From the NCBI RefSeq assembly GCF_000237325.1, contig NC_017542.1:2383501-2447500 (forward strand): DNA of 64,000 nt. The letters run 5' to 3'. How positions within the stretch are numbered: position 1 is the stretch's first letter; the number at the start of each line of letters is the position of its first letter. The stretch is from Paenibacillus polymyxa M1 (GTDB lineage: Bacteria; Bacillota; Bacilli; Paenibacillales; Paenibacillaceae). Below the pieces are notes generated by a model that was not told the origin of the DNA, did not search any database, and worked only from the letters and a program-made list of their open reading frames with translations. Shown in pieces: positions 34,006-43,483 of this stretch. The translations under genes were made by a program, and so were the position numbers.

Positions 34006-36762
34006 ATGAGGTTCACACATCTGGAAAAAGCAACTACTGTGCTGTCGGATCATCCGGTACGTCTGGCGTCTGCTTATGCAGTCGGCCCAGTCGAGCTTCC
34101 GGAAAATTGTGGTGTGGGCAGGGAATGGTCGAGTCATTTTACGCAAGAGGAATGGAATTTGGAAAAGGCTTGTGGTGAAGATGGAATCGAGCTTTCAGCA
34201 GGAGGAAAGGCAGTGTGCCGATTACTGACCGAGCTTGACCCTCGGACCTCTGAACTGAATCTAGGTGTTTTTCCGCCTTTGGCTGAACACGAAAGACTTT
34301 TGCTGGTTTCAAATCTACGTTGTATGACTGCACAGGAAGTGATTTTCAGACCGTTTGAAGGAACCGGACAAATTTGGATAGATGGCACATTGGTATATGC
34401 CGAATCCGGTCCCTTTCGCTTGTATTTGGAGGAAGGTGATCACACGGTCGTTATCATTGCTGCATTTATTCCTGATGAGGCCCGCTCTATTCGTATCAGT
34501 GGAAATCAGGTATGCGATGAACCAGATGTGATAGAGCTGCATCGTGAATTCGTAGAGCGTAATATACGTAATCATATGGCATGGTTAGAGGTTGAGCAAA
34601 GTGCTGGCAGGGAAGGAGAAGACAGCCCGATTTTATTTTATTTGCTGCGTAAGGATCGGATACTTCTTCCCTCAGATCAAACGTTATGGGTCGAGGTAAC
34701 GAATGATGAGGGCTTGAAGCTGGATCAGTTTCCAGCCCATTGGGAGCAGGAGCAAAGCTACGCCTGGGATGAGGAGAAGATCGGGAATACGGGAATGCTG
34801 CACTTCACCGTTACCTATCGGGATTATGAGGCTGTAGAACATCATTTTGTGTATTCGGTACTTGTGCGGCCTTTGTCAGTCGTCGTGGAGGGCTTGCAGG
34901 AAGAGTATGACCAGTACATGCAAGCCTATGCTAAAGATGTTCTTCATTCTGCGCAGAAAATACAAATAAAGGGCCTGCTTGAGGAATTAAACAGGTTAAC
35001 GGATTCGCCGGAAGATCCTTTTGAAATCTGGGATTCCCGGGTGGTGCGTGAATATATTAAGCTATTAAAACAAATTTTTATATCTGGACATACCGAACAG
35101 TCACAGCACTCATCGTTACTTCAGAAAGAACATATTTTTTTGACGGCCGACGGCATTGGTGAAGGTTTTTTTGTCTCCCGTTTGGACAATAGTTTGCAAC
35201 GGTATACCATCCAGCTTCCCAGCAACTACACGGCTGAGCGACGGTATCCTCTGATCGTTCTAATGCCTGGCAAGCGATATGAGCTGGGACTGCCGGATTT
35301 TCAGAATAGAGGTTTTGGGCGGGGTTGGGAAGACGAGGCTATATTTGTTACTTTTTCGTGTCGTGGCGTTACGCTGGGCAGTTATATTGGAGAAGCTGCT
35401 TTTTTGGAGGGGCTAGATGTCATACTGCAAGCGTACCGAGTGGACGAAGAACGTATCTATCTGACGGGTTACTCAAATGGTGCATATGCTGCATGGGCGA
35501 TGGCACAGGCTTATCCTTCTCGGTTTGCAGCTATTGCGGTAATCTCAGGGACGCCACACCCCAAGCATCTGAAAAATTTGATCAATATTCCAATATTGGA
35601 TGTGTGTGGTGACCAGGATTACTTATTTGCCCAAGCATACACAGCTCCGGTAACCGAGCTTTCATCGAACCATTTTAAAGGTGTGATAGAGCGGCAGTCT
35701 AATCATTGGGATACGCATGAGTTAAGACTTTTGGATGGCATACTGGGTTGGCTTATGCAATGGAAAAGAGTTGCTGTACCTCAGCGTATTGCCTATCGGA
35801 CGGAACGGGGCAGACATAATCGAGCTTACTGGCTGGAAGTGACACGCATGGATGAAAACGAGGAATATGCGGAGTTGTATGGCGAAATGAGTTCCACGGG
35901 TGAATTGGATATTGAGACTGTTCACGTCGAAGAATTTGTGATTCATCTCTCACAAGAGGACATGTCCCTGGAACTGGCCCAAGTTCGTATCGGAGCCCGC
36001 ATTTTCATGTTGGATTTACGAGAATACAGCCGCTTTCGCTTTGTTAAAACACACTCGCACAAACGCCCTTCACCCGAATACCGTTTGATTGCTGAACGGG
36101 AGGGAGAGAGCTGTGAAGACTCCACCAAAAATGCGGATGCAGCTAAGAGTGTTGCGGATTTGCAAAGCGTGGGAAGAAATGGTGCGAGTCACGGTATGGG
36201 TGTACTTGATGTTTATATGAATCGACTTCACATTGTTCTTCCATCCAGTTATGCTACACCAGAGGAAGAGCAGGCGGTGAAACGAACGGCGAACGCCTTA
36301 GCTAGTCCGCGGACAGCGACTTGGAACCCGTACATTGGTGTTCATTATCCCGTGGTTTCTTCTAAAGATATTTCAGAGAAAGAACTGGCTGATAGCAACG
36401 TGATTTGTATCACTTCGGCCTTGTCCAGACATGAGCTGCTTCAAAAGTATCAAGCTCATCTTCAAATTGAATGTACCGAGGATGGGTATACATGGGGTGA
36501 CGATTTTACGGCAGGCGAATACTGTTTGTCATATATTCAACCTAGCCCATGGTCTGCAACCCAGCAGATGCTTGTTGTAGCGACCAATTCACCCCGTCTG
36601 CTGGGTAAAAACCTTTTTATGCGCAGACTGATTATGCCCGGATATTTTAATGGTCTACACCCGTATTTAAATAAAGAGATTATTGTGTATGATAGCAAGG
36701 GAGTACGAGCATTTAACTTTACTTCCATTAAGCATGCGCAGCATAAACTGCAAGGTCAATAA
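34006..36762 (+). CDS. Large multidomain protein with central alpha/beta-hydrolase (esterase-like) domain
   Basis: A 918-aa protein without signal peptide. The central part (about 400-600) is an alpha/beta hydrolase: LQRYTIQLPSNYTAERRYPL leads in, GYSNGA (residues about 488-493) is the nucleophile elbow with Ser, and CGDQDYLF and NHWDTHE supply plausible Asp and His, as in PHB-depolymerase/prolyl-oligopeptidase-like esterases. The N-terminal 370 residues hold PA14- or carbohydrate-binding-like beta segments (GTGQIWIDGTLVYAESGPFR, LYLEEGDHTVVIIAAF). The C-terminal 300 residues are unassigned. GGAGGGGGA precedes the ATG. Monocistronic between terminators. Substrate unknown. Confidence 0.65.
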   Translation: MRFTHLEKATTVLSDHPVRLASAYAVGPVELPENCGVGREWSSHFTQEEWNLEKACGEDGIELSAGGKAVCRLLTELDPRTSELNLGVFPPLAEHERLLLVSNLRCMTAQEVIFRPFEGTGQIWIDGTLVYAESGPFRLYLEEGDHTVVIIAAFIPDEARSIRISGNQVCDEPDVIELHREFVERNIRNHMAWLEVEQSAGREGEDSPILFYLLRKDRILLPSDQTLWVEVTNDEGLKLDQFPAHWEQEQSYAWDEEKIGNTGMLHFTVTYRDYEAVEHHFVYSVLVRPLSVVVEGLQEEYDQYMQAYAKDVLHSAQKIQIKGLLEELNRLTDSPEDPFEIWDSRVVREYIKLLKQIFISGHTEQSQHSSLLQKEHIFLTADGIGEGFFVSRLDNSLQRYTIQLPSNYTAERRYPLIVLMPGKRYELGLPDFQNRGFGRGWEDEAIFVTFSCRGVTLGSYIGEAAFLEGLDVILQAYRVDEERIYLTGYSNGAYAAWAMAQAYPSRFAAIAVISGTPHPKHLKNLINIPILDVCGDQDYLFAQAYTAPVTELSSNHFKGVIERQSNHWDTHELRLLDGILGWLMQWKRVAVPQRIAYRTERGRHNRAYWLEVTRMDENEEYAELYGEMSSTGELDIETVHVEEFVIHLSQEDMSLELAQVRIGARIFMLDLREYSRFRFVKTHSHKRPSPEYRLIAEREGESCEDSTKNADAAKSVADLQSVGRNGASHGMGVLDVYMNRLHIVLPSSYATPEEEQAVKRTANALASPRTATWNPYIGVHYPVVSSKDISEKELADSNVICITSALSRHELLQKYQAHLQIECTEDGYTWGDDFTAGEYCLSYIQPSPWSATQQMLVVATNSPRLLGKNLFMRRLIMPGYFNGLHPYLNKEIIVYDSKGVRAFNFTSIKHAQHKLQGQ

Positions 36763-36793
36763 AGATGCATGAGCGTCATTATAATCCATATTT

Positions 36794-36837
36794 AAAAAAC
36801 CGTCTGGAGGCACATTGGCGATCCTGACGGTTTTTTT
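36794..36837 (+). terminator. Terminator of the hydrolase gene
   Basis: AAAAAACCGTC (36794-36804) pairs perfectly with GACGGTTTTTT (36826-36836). The symmetric A/T tails could make it work for the convergent gene at 36901 too. Confidence 0.85.
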
Positions 36838-36900
36838 GCTGATCCATTGCAGTGATTCCTTGACTGGGATACGTCATATATAAAAGGGCATTATGGCAAC

Positions 36901-37818
36901 TCAGCTTTTATACTGCTCCATCAGGTACATGATCTTCACTTCATCGGCCAAATCTCCAAAGGGTTCTAACGGATTCTCCTGGATGATATGATATAAACGT
37001 TGGATTCGTTCCTTTGGCAGCTTCCGAACATATCTGGAAATGAAAGCGGCATGGGTGACTATGTAGCGTTTTTTACGGATAGCGGCACTGGCTACGCGAA
37101 CGAGAATATCTTCGCCTCCTGCCATTTCTAAAATACGGCGCTCATAAAAAGCCACATACCGGAATGTCCGATCCTTAATCAGCTCACGATTGAGTCTGGC
37201 AACCTCTCCAATGTATCTGACCATAAGGGGTTCAAAGCTTTTGATCAGGAGAGGATCGAGCGTTAATTCCATATCTTTGCGAAGAACAAATGATTGCAGC
37301 AGAGCGACCTGCTGGAGCCTTATCCGATCATTGTGAATGAGTACGGCAATTTCGCGTAGCATTTCATAGCAGACACGCTCACTAAGTTGCCGCAGGGCAA
37401 CTGCATTTTTCTGATTCACGTTCAATCCTTCCTGGATCTGTCCTATACGCCCTCTGAAAAGGCGTATAAGCTGCCTACGCTGTTCATAAGGAACAATGCG
37501 CTGCTGTAGAAGGATCAAGGGCAACAGGAGAAACGCACCGACGATACCACACAGTAGCATTTGCTGTGACGAGTGACCGAAAAAGATAGAAGCAGCCAGC
37601 AACGCGATGCCGACGGCAAGGTCTTTATGAAAATAACGTTTAGCTCTGAGTTTGGCATATTGCTCTACAGGAACCAGCGTATCCCGACCACACGATGTAC
37701 ATTTCTCTTCCCAAAGGGCGGTGAATTGTCCGCAGCGCTTGCAGACTCTCAGCTTTTGGAAGGCATGCTCTGTGCGGGTAAAGGGGCGAAATTGCACAGC
37801 CTGTTTGGAGCTAATCAT
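36901..37818 (-). CDS. Zinc-ribbon membrane protein of unknown function, divergent from the tubulin-like operon
   Basis: A 305-aa protein. The N-terminus has a zinc ribbon (C26-x2-C29 ... C40-x2-C43: VCKRCGQF, KCTSCGRD), then two close hydrophobic helices (DLAVGIALLAASIFFG and MLLCGIVGAFLLLPLILL) and a long charged helical C-terminus rich in Arg/Leu. I do not recognise the family. ATG at 37818 is preferred over GTG at 37827 given GGAG upstream; its start overlaps the stop of the 50-aa gene. The zinc ribbon parallels that of the GTPase at 47862, and the gene sits back-to-back with the tubulin-like operon, so it may be an accessory of that system. Confidence 0.7.
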   Translation of the reverse strand: MISSKQAVQFRPFTRTEHAFQKLRVCKRCGQFTALWEEKCTSCGRDTLVPVEQYAKLRAKRYFHKDLAVGIALLAASIFFGHSSQQMLLCGIVGAFLLLPLILLQQRIVPYEQRRQLIRLFRGRIGQIQEGLNVNQKNAVALRQLSERVCYEMLREIAVLIHNDRIRLQQVALLQSFVLRKDMELTLDPLLIKSFEPLMVRYIGEVARLNRELIKDRTFRYVAFYERRILEMAGGEDILVRVASAAIRKKRYIVTHAAFISRYVRKLPKERIQRLYHIIQENPLEPFGDLADEVKIMYLMEQYKS

Positions 37819-37963
37819 TGCGCTCACTTCTCCGGTTCAGCAGTGCGAGAAGCTCGGTGTCGATTTGTGTAATCGACGGGGCGCGTCTTTTATGTATATA
37901 GTAGATTAGTGATTTAATGGCGACAAAAAGAAACATAATCGCCAGACATCCGTATGAGATCAT
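37811..37963 (-). CDS. 50-aa single-pass membrane peptide
   Basis: Minus-strand reading from ATG at 37963 gives 50 codons: MISYGCLAIMFLFVAIKSLI forms one membrane helix, followed by a basic stretch (YYIHKRRAPS) and a soluble tail ending RSERND. AGAGGAAG lies 8 bases upstream. The stop (TAG, 37811-37813) overlaps the start of the zinc-ribbon gene, so the pair is translationally coupled, which supports it being real. The positive-inside rule places the tail in the cytoplasm. Unknown function. Confidence 0.65.
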   Translation of the reverse strand: MISYGCLAIMFLFVAIKSLIYYIHKRRAPSITQIDTELLALLNRRSERND

Positions 37964-38263
37964 AGTGTACTTCCTCTTTCTGTTTAGATTTTTATTTTAC
38001 TGTTTTACATGAACGGGTTTCGCTAGGGTTATTTTTGTCGTATAAAGGAGAAGGCTGGTGCCCGATTGCCCTCGTTGGGGTATAATTATATCATTACTGC
38101 AGGATATTGGTAAAATATCGCGGTATAATAGGCTTTTTGGTCGTATTCAGGCCGCTCGGACAGGATTTTCAGCTGGCGCTCATGTAAAACTCATTATAAT
38201 TTAATAGTAGTGGAGTACAACTGTAATTTAGAATGAGAATTAATCGGCAAAGGGGTACAAGCG
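37964..38263. promoter_or_regulatory. Divergent intergenic region with three TATAAT boxes
   Basis: The 300-base gap between the divergent transcripts has perfect TATAAT hexamers on the plus strand at 38081-38086, 38124-38129 and 38195-38200, none with a good -35 at 16-18 bases. The last is closest to the vWA gene (about 64 bases upstream). Weak -35 elements suggest activator-dependent or alternative-sigma transcription. No coding sequence seen. Confidence 0.4.
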
Positions 38264-40066
38264 ATGTTTAGTAGAGACAGAAAATGGTTTTTGGTCATCG
38301 GAATCATATGTACAATGATCATGTCCTCGATTTTGGCCTGGCAGCCACAGACGGCGAATGCCGCTTCACCCTCAGCTTCTAAAGTGGATGCGGTGCTGGT
38401 AGTCGATGTAAGTAATTCAATGAACACCAGTGATCCTGGGAAAATTGGCAATGAAGCCATGAAAATGTTTATTGATATGTTGTCAACACAAAATGACAAG
38501 GTTGGGATTGTAGCCTATACGGATGTCGTACAGCGCGAGAAAGCCTTGCTTAATATTTCATCCGAAGCAGATAAGCAGGAGCTGAAGACATTTATTGACG
38601 GGCTGAACCGGGGAGCGTATACTGACACCTCCGTAGGTGTCAAGGAAGCGATCCGTATTTTGCAGGATGGCAAAACAGCCGGGCATGCGCCTATGATCGT
38701 TATGTTAGCTGATGGTAACAACGATTTTAATAAGACGACAGGCCGAACTGAAAGCCAATCCGCTCAGGATATGGCACAGGCTGTAGCCGAGGCTAAAAAA
38801 AGCGGTGTGCCGATCTATACCATCGGTTTGAATGCAGATGGAAAGCTGAATAAAAATAAACTCGCCGACATCGCGCAGCAAACGGGTGGCAAGTCCTTTA
38901 TTACAAGCTCGGCAGACGATCTACCGAACATTTTGAGTGAAATTTTCGCCAGCAATTTGAAATTGAAAGTGGTGCCCTTGCAGTCCATTACGGCAAACGG
39001 CGACTATCAGGACGTTACAGTAACCGTACCAAACGATAGCGTGCTGGAAGCCAACATTTCGATCATGTCCTCGAAACCGGTGGACGCGAGATTAATAGAC
39101 CCATCGGGCAACACGAAGTCGATTCCTTCGAGCGATGTACTGCTGTCCAAGTCCAAAAGCTACTCGCTGATTAAATTGCTCAAGCCTGTGGCTGGCGACT
39201 GGAAGCTTCAAGTCAAGGGAGTGCAGCAGGATAAGATTGATATTAATCTGGTATTTAACTATGATTTGGAATTGAAGCTGGACGCACCGCCTGCCAAATC
39301 ATACAAAAAAGGTGACTCGGTTCAAATTCGTTCCTATCTGACGAGCAATAACCAGCCGTATCAGGATCAGGAATTGTATGCGAATATGAATGCGGTCCTG
39401 AAGGTCAAGGACCTTGATACCGGCGCAACGAATGAAGTGCCCCTAACAAACGCAGGCGATGCTTTTACCGGCTCCTATACGATTCCGGATGAGCATGACT
39501 ATGAGCTAACCGTCAGAGCAGAGGAGAAGAGCTTCTACCGTGAAACGCAGCCTGTAACCATCAGTGCCAAAGCTGGGGCAGCGAGCGGTACGAATACTGG
39601 CACAACTCAGCCTACGGCACCTGCTGAAAAGTCTAAGCTATTGCCACTCATTCTTTTAGGGGTGGGACTGCTCGTTCTGCTAGTGGCGGCATATTTCATC
39701 TGGAAGGCTGTCAAAAAAGCCAATCGTGGCTTTGTCGGTCAGATCGTACTGGAAATCCGGGACGAAAATACCGGCGAAAAGACATACCCGCAGTATAAGA
39801 AGCTGAACACCTTCCGGGGCAAATTCAATTTACACCAGTTGCTGCAACTGGCGCCAGAATTTGCTGGAACCGATAAGGTCGTGTTCACGCCAGCGAACCA
39901 GGATCGCATTGTGGTGCGTAGTACCCCAGAGATTACGATTGAAAAATCCGGGCGTGCTGTAGACGCAGGCAATGGTCTTGAACTGAAAAACGGTGATCGT
40001 CTGACGATTCCGCTGGCTAGTGTGGACAAAACCATTTTACTGGAGTTTATTTCAGTAAACAGCTAA
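38264..40066 (+). CDS. Exported vWA-domain membrane protein (tubulin-like system, subunit 1)
   Basis: A 600-aa protein with a signal peptide (cleavage probably after ANA, residue 33), an extracytoplasmic vWA domain (about 41-230), a beta-rich region, a Thr/Gly linker, one membrane helix (about 459-480) and a cytoplasmic C-terminus. The MIDAS metal site is intact: D48-V-S50-N-S52, with D150 in MLADGNND as another ligand. The cytoplasmic end (GLELKNGDRLTIPLASVDKT) looks like a small beta domain, perhaps FHA- or ubiquitin-like. It is the first gene of a seven-gene operon (AAAGGGG ribosome binding site). vWA domains bind protein partners, so it may be the outward-facing receptor or scaffold. Confidence 0.82.
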   Translation: MFSRDRKWFLVIGIICTMIMSSILAWQPQTANAASPSASKVDAVLVVDVSNSMNTSDPGKIGNEAMKMFIDMLSTQNDKVGIVAYTDVVQREKALLNISSEADKQELKTFIDGLNRGAYTDTSVGVKEAIRILQDGKTAGHAPMIVMLADGNNDFNKTTGRTESQSAQDMAQAVAEAKKSGVPIYTIGLNADGKLNKNKLADIAQQTGGKSFITSSADDLPNILSEIFASNLKLKVVPLQSITANGDYQDVTVTVPNDSVLEANISIMSSKPVDARLIDPSGNTKSIPSSDVLLSKSKSYSLIKLLKPVAGDWKLQVKGVQQDKIDINLVFNYDLELKLDAPPAKSYKKGDSVQIRSYLTSNNQPYQDQELYANMNAVLKVKDLDTGATNEVPLTNAGDAFTGSYTIPDEHDYELTVRAEEKSFYRETQPVTISAKAGAASGTNTGTTQPTAPAEKSKLLPLILLGVGLLVLLVAAYFIWKAVKKANRGFVGQIVLEIRDENTGEKTYPQYKKLNTFRGKFNLHQLLQLAPEFAGTDKVVFTPANQDRIVVRSTPEITIEKSGRAVDAGNGLELKNGDRLTIPLASVDKTILLEFISVNS

Positions 40067-40090
40067 ACGAACCCTTAGGAGGTCATATCT

Positions 40091-43000
40091 ATGAAACCAG
40101 TAGTTAGAGAGCATATCCAACAATTAGACGTATCACTCGGCGGAGGGATCGTAAGCGATAAGATCAGAGTAGATACCATCGATAATCCTATTTTAATTAT
40201 CGGACTTGGGGGAACGGGGATTGACGCCCTTCTCCGCTTGAAATATCAAATCAACCGTAGATTCAAGCTGCCTGCGGACCCGATTTCCAAGAAAAAGAGC
40301 GAGAAACCGGATAACGTGGAATTTCTCGCTTTTGAAACGAATGAACAAGACCGCAACAAAAAATACAAAGGGATTGGTTTGGACCCCATCAATGAGTTTG
40401 TACTGCTGTCCAATGCGGAAATCGGCGGGTTGCTGCAAAACCGCAGTATTTTGGAGCCGTACATCACTGACTGGCTGTCTCCCGAGCTGAGCATTACCGA
40501 TGGTATGAACGGGGCGGCAGGGGTACGTCAGGCTGGACGATTACTATTGTTCACCAAAATCAATCAGGTCGTACAAAGTATTGACAAAAAAATCAAAACC
40601 CTGTCTGAAGGTACTAACAAGAAGCTTATGGTGTTTTTGCTATCCGGTTTGTCCGGCGGTACAGGAAGCGGTACTTTCCTCGATATCTCATATATCGTTC
40701 GAGGCATTATTGAGCGGGACTATGGCTCCGCAGGTGTAGACCGTGTAAACACGCTGGGTTATCTGTTCACACCGGATATTAATCTGGCCAACAAAAGCCT
40801 GAGCGAGCATACGCGTGAATATATTAAAAAAAATGGCTATGCTGCACTGAAAGAGCTGGACTACTGGATGAATGTGGACAGTCGTGGTGAACGCTTTAAG
40901 CAACAGTACGGTAACATTTTGACTGTAAACTCGCCGTTGCCGCCGTTCAATCTGTGTCACCTTATTTCGGCTACGAATACGGAAGGCAAACTACTGGAAA
41001 ATGCTTATGATTACTGCATGAATGTCACCGCTGAGAACATCACCAACTTTATGGCGAGTGAGGAAAAACAGTCGGGTGAAGAGTTCGCCATTCATGACTA
41101 TATCAGCAACATTCGTACCAACATCGCGCAAATGAATAAGGCGTATCCAGCAAACTACGATTACAATATTATCGGAGCTTCCTCGGCAGTGCTGCCTATG
41201 GAGGAAATGACGACATATCTGGCTTACCGAATGTTTGGTAAAATGTCCAAAATGTTTGAGCAAGCGCCAAATCAGGAGGATGTAGAGAAGTTTGCCCGCA
41301 AGCTGGGCGTGGATCTGGATAGCATGATCAAAAACTTTGAGTCCCGTGTACCTGAGCCGCTTCCGGGCTTTGAAAACAGTGAACGGTTAAGTTATAACAA
41401 TGTTGTTAAGATGCAAGTAGTTAATATGGACACTGAGCTGGAGCAAACGTTCCTGACGCGTGCTCGCGAAGAATATATCAAAGCGAAGAAACAGCTTCCT
41501 GGCGAAATTGTAGGACAGTTTACGGACCAAATCCGCCGGATGTTCCTACATCCCGAGCAAGGGCCGTTTTATGTATCCCGCATGATATATACTGAAAAAG
41601 GGTTTAGCTTGCTGAAAATGCTGCTTTCCTATGTTGAAACGTTGCGTGAATCACTGCACCGTATTCCTACGGACATTGAATGGGCGCGAGAGCAGGCGAA
41701 CGAGAAGCTGGGCGATGCTAAGAGTGCGTTTGTATCCAAGGATAAGAAGAAAAATGCATATATTGAAGCAAAAATCAACGAATATTGGCTGCGGGCTGAT
41801 GTGGAACGTACAGAGCAGCTCATTGAATTCTATGAAGACCTGTATGACCTGCTAAATAAAGAAAATAACCGCATTTATAATGTATTTACTGAAATTTTGA
41901 ACGCACTGAGTGCCATTTTCGAAAAGAATGGTGATCTGCTGATTAATGGCGAGGAACAATCCGATCACAAAGGTAACAAGACGTATTATTGGAATCTGGT
42001 AAGTGTACCGGATATTTCGGAAGTTGTGACCAAGCTGCTGGATAACCGCAATGGTGACGACTTGATTCGTGATTTTGCCCAAGAATTGCTGGAAAATTCA
42101 GATCAATGGGTGAAAGATCAGGATATGGACATCATCAGCTCGATCTCCAATTTCTTGACTGACAAATTTGGTGATCTCATTACCCGTTCCATGGAGGATT
42201 TCCTGGTCATGAAGTACGGGCAGGATGAAGCGATTGAAAAATTTGTAGAGCGTTACATTGCAAGCAAGCTGGATGAGGAGGCTGTACCTGTCTTCCATTT
42301 GAGCAACAGTTCTGGCAATTTGTATTTCCCGTCCTGGGGATTCGTTTCGGTACCTGTACAGTCGCCTAATATCCTGAAAGGCGTTCGCAATTATCAAAAT
42401 AATGCAATTGGCAAATCGCACTTCACTATTAAAGAAAGTGAAGTCCGTAACCGGATTTTCTGGCTCAATACGCGTAATGGTGTTCCTCTGTTTGTATATA
42501 CGCCGCTCAAAGTGTATGAAGAGAGCTATGAGAAAACCATTCTTGACCGTGAAGGTATTGGCCGACATCTGGTGCAGACAGGTCAGAACAACTGGACGAA
42601 TCTGCCGTCGCCGATTCCTGAAAAATCATGGGGAGAAACTTACATCAATTCGCGTGTGCAAGCTCACAATGCCCGCATTCGTAATGATTTCGACCGGGCC
42701 AAGGCACTCGGAGTGATTCGTGAGAAAGATGTCGATCAAAATACAAGCAGCCGTTTTACTGTAATTCGCTCACAAGCGCTAGATATGAATGCGCTACTGG
42801 CAGGCTACGATATGCGCTTACAGGAATCCAAGCCGAATTTGGGCGAGGTGAAAAGAGCATGGTCTGAGCTGAAGCGTCTACTGGCTGAAGGGCTGGAGCA
42901 GACCGGAAGCAAGGACATCTTTGGCAGCATCAATGAAGAGATGGCCAAGGAAAACCTGATCCGTTCACCGGAGTTAACGCAGATGGTTCGTGATGAGCTG

Positions 43001-43480
43001 GCGAAATATATTCAAATCGAAGCAAAAGCCGCTGAATTGGAAGCTTTACTGGGCAAATATCAGGATGAAGAAAAATGGTTGGATCAGTTCATTCAGGCCC
43101 TCTATACAGACACAATTACGAAAAAAGGCGCTTTGTACGTCTATGATCGTGATGAAGAGGAAGAGGCGTGGGAGCCGTTTGCCAACGTCATGAAGAGCCG
43201 CAATTATGTGGAGTTTGAAGTGTTTACAAACTTCCGTGGATTGGATGAAAAGAAATTTGCAGCACTAATGCGTAAGGCGGATCGCCGTGATGCTGTATTG
43301 ACTTCATCTGAGGATATTACACCACTGCTGGCGAAGTTGGATGAGCTGGCTGCCACTTACACAGAGGCACGCAATCAATTGGAATATGAAAAGGTAGAGC
43401 TGGCTAATGGAGCGGAACTTTATGCATTTTATGCTCAAATGGCCGGAAAATTAAACGACATCCGCAGAAAGTTGAAGTAA
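40091..43480 (+). CDS. Tubulin/FtsZ-superfamily GTPase, large (Tubulin_2-like)
   Basis: A 1129-aa cytoplasmic protein. The first ~400 residues are a tubulin-superfamily GTPase: ILIIGLGGTGIDALLRLKYQ (loop T1, residues 34-53) and LLSGLSGGTGSGTFLDISYI (residues 183-202), which holds the GGTGSG phosphate loop of FtsZ/tubulin. The remaining ~700 residues are helical and charged, far longer than FtsZ (about 380 aa). From memory such FtsZ-like proteins form separate families found beside vWA proteins and predicted to remodel membranes. GGAGG precedes the ATG; 24 bases separate it from the vWA gene. It is not a cell-division FtsZ. It probably polymerises or switches with GTP, which is inference. Confidence 0.85.
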   Translation: MKPVVREHIQQLDVSLGGGIVSDKIRVDTIDNPILIIGLGGTGIDALLRLKYQINRRFKLPADPISKKKSEKPDNVEFLAFETNEQDRNKKYKGIGLDPINEFVLLSNAEIGGLLQNRSILEPYITDWLSPELSITDGMNGAAGVRQAGRLLLFTKINQVVQSIDKKIKTLSEGTNKKLMVFLLSGLSGGTGSGTFLDISYIVRGIIERDYGSAGVDRVNTLGYLFTPDINLANKSLSEHTREYIKKNGYAALKELDYWMNVDSRGERFKQQYGNILTVNSPLPPFNLCHLISATNTEGKLLENAYDYCMNVTAENITNFMASEEKQSGEEFAIHDYISNIRTNIAQMNKAYPANYDYNIIGASSAVLPMEEMTTYLAYRMFGKMSKMFEQAPNQEDVEKFARKLGVDLDSMIKNFESRVPEPLPGFENSERLSYNNVVKMQVVNMDTELEQTFLTRAREEYIKAKKQLPGEIVGQFTDQIRRMFLHPEQGPFYVSRMIYTEKGFSLLKMLLSYVETLRESLHRIPTDIEWAREQANEKLGDAKSAFVSKDKKKNAYIEAKINEYWLRADVERTEQLIEFYEDLYDLLNKENNRIYNVFTEILNALSAIFEKNGDLLINGEEQSDHKGNKTYYWNLVSVPDISEVVTKLLDNRNGDDLIRDFAQELLENSDQWVKDQDMDIISSISNFLTDKFGDLITRSMEDFLVMKYGQDEAIEKFVERYIASKLDEEAVPVFHLSNSSGNLYFPSWGFVSVPVQSPNILKGVRNYQNNAIGKSHFTIKESEVRNRIFWLNTRNGVPLFVYTPLKVYEESYEKTILDREGIGRHLVQTGQNNWTNLPSPIPEKSWGETYINSRVQAHNARIRNDFDRAKALGVIREKDVDQNTSSRFTVIRSQALDMNALLAGYDMRLQESKPNLGEVKRAWSELKRLLAEGLEQTGSKDIFGSINEEMAKENLIRSPELTQMVRDELAKYIQIEAKAAELEALLGKYQDEEKWLDQFIQALYTDTITKKGALYVYDRDEEEEAWEPFANVMKSRNYVEFEVFTNFRGLDEKKFAALMRKADRRDAVLTSSEDITPLLAKLDELAATYTEARNQLEYEKVELANGAELYAFYAQMAGKLNDIRRKLK

Positions 43481-43483
43481 AGT

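Noticed and set aside
40091..43480. Cell-division FtsZ
   Set aside because: Three times the usual length, no neighbouring ftsA or division cluster, and variant loops; it belongs to a separate tubulin-like family.
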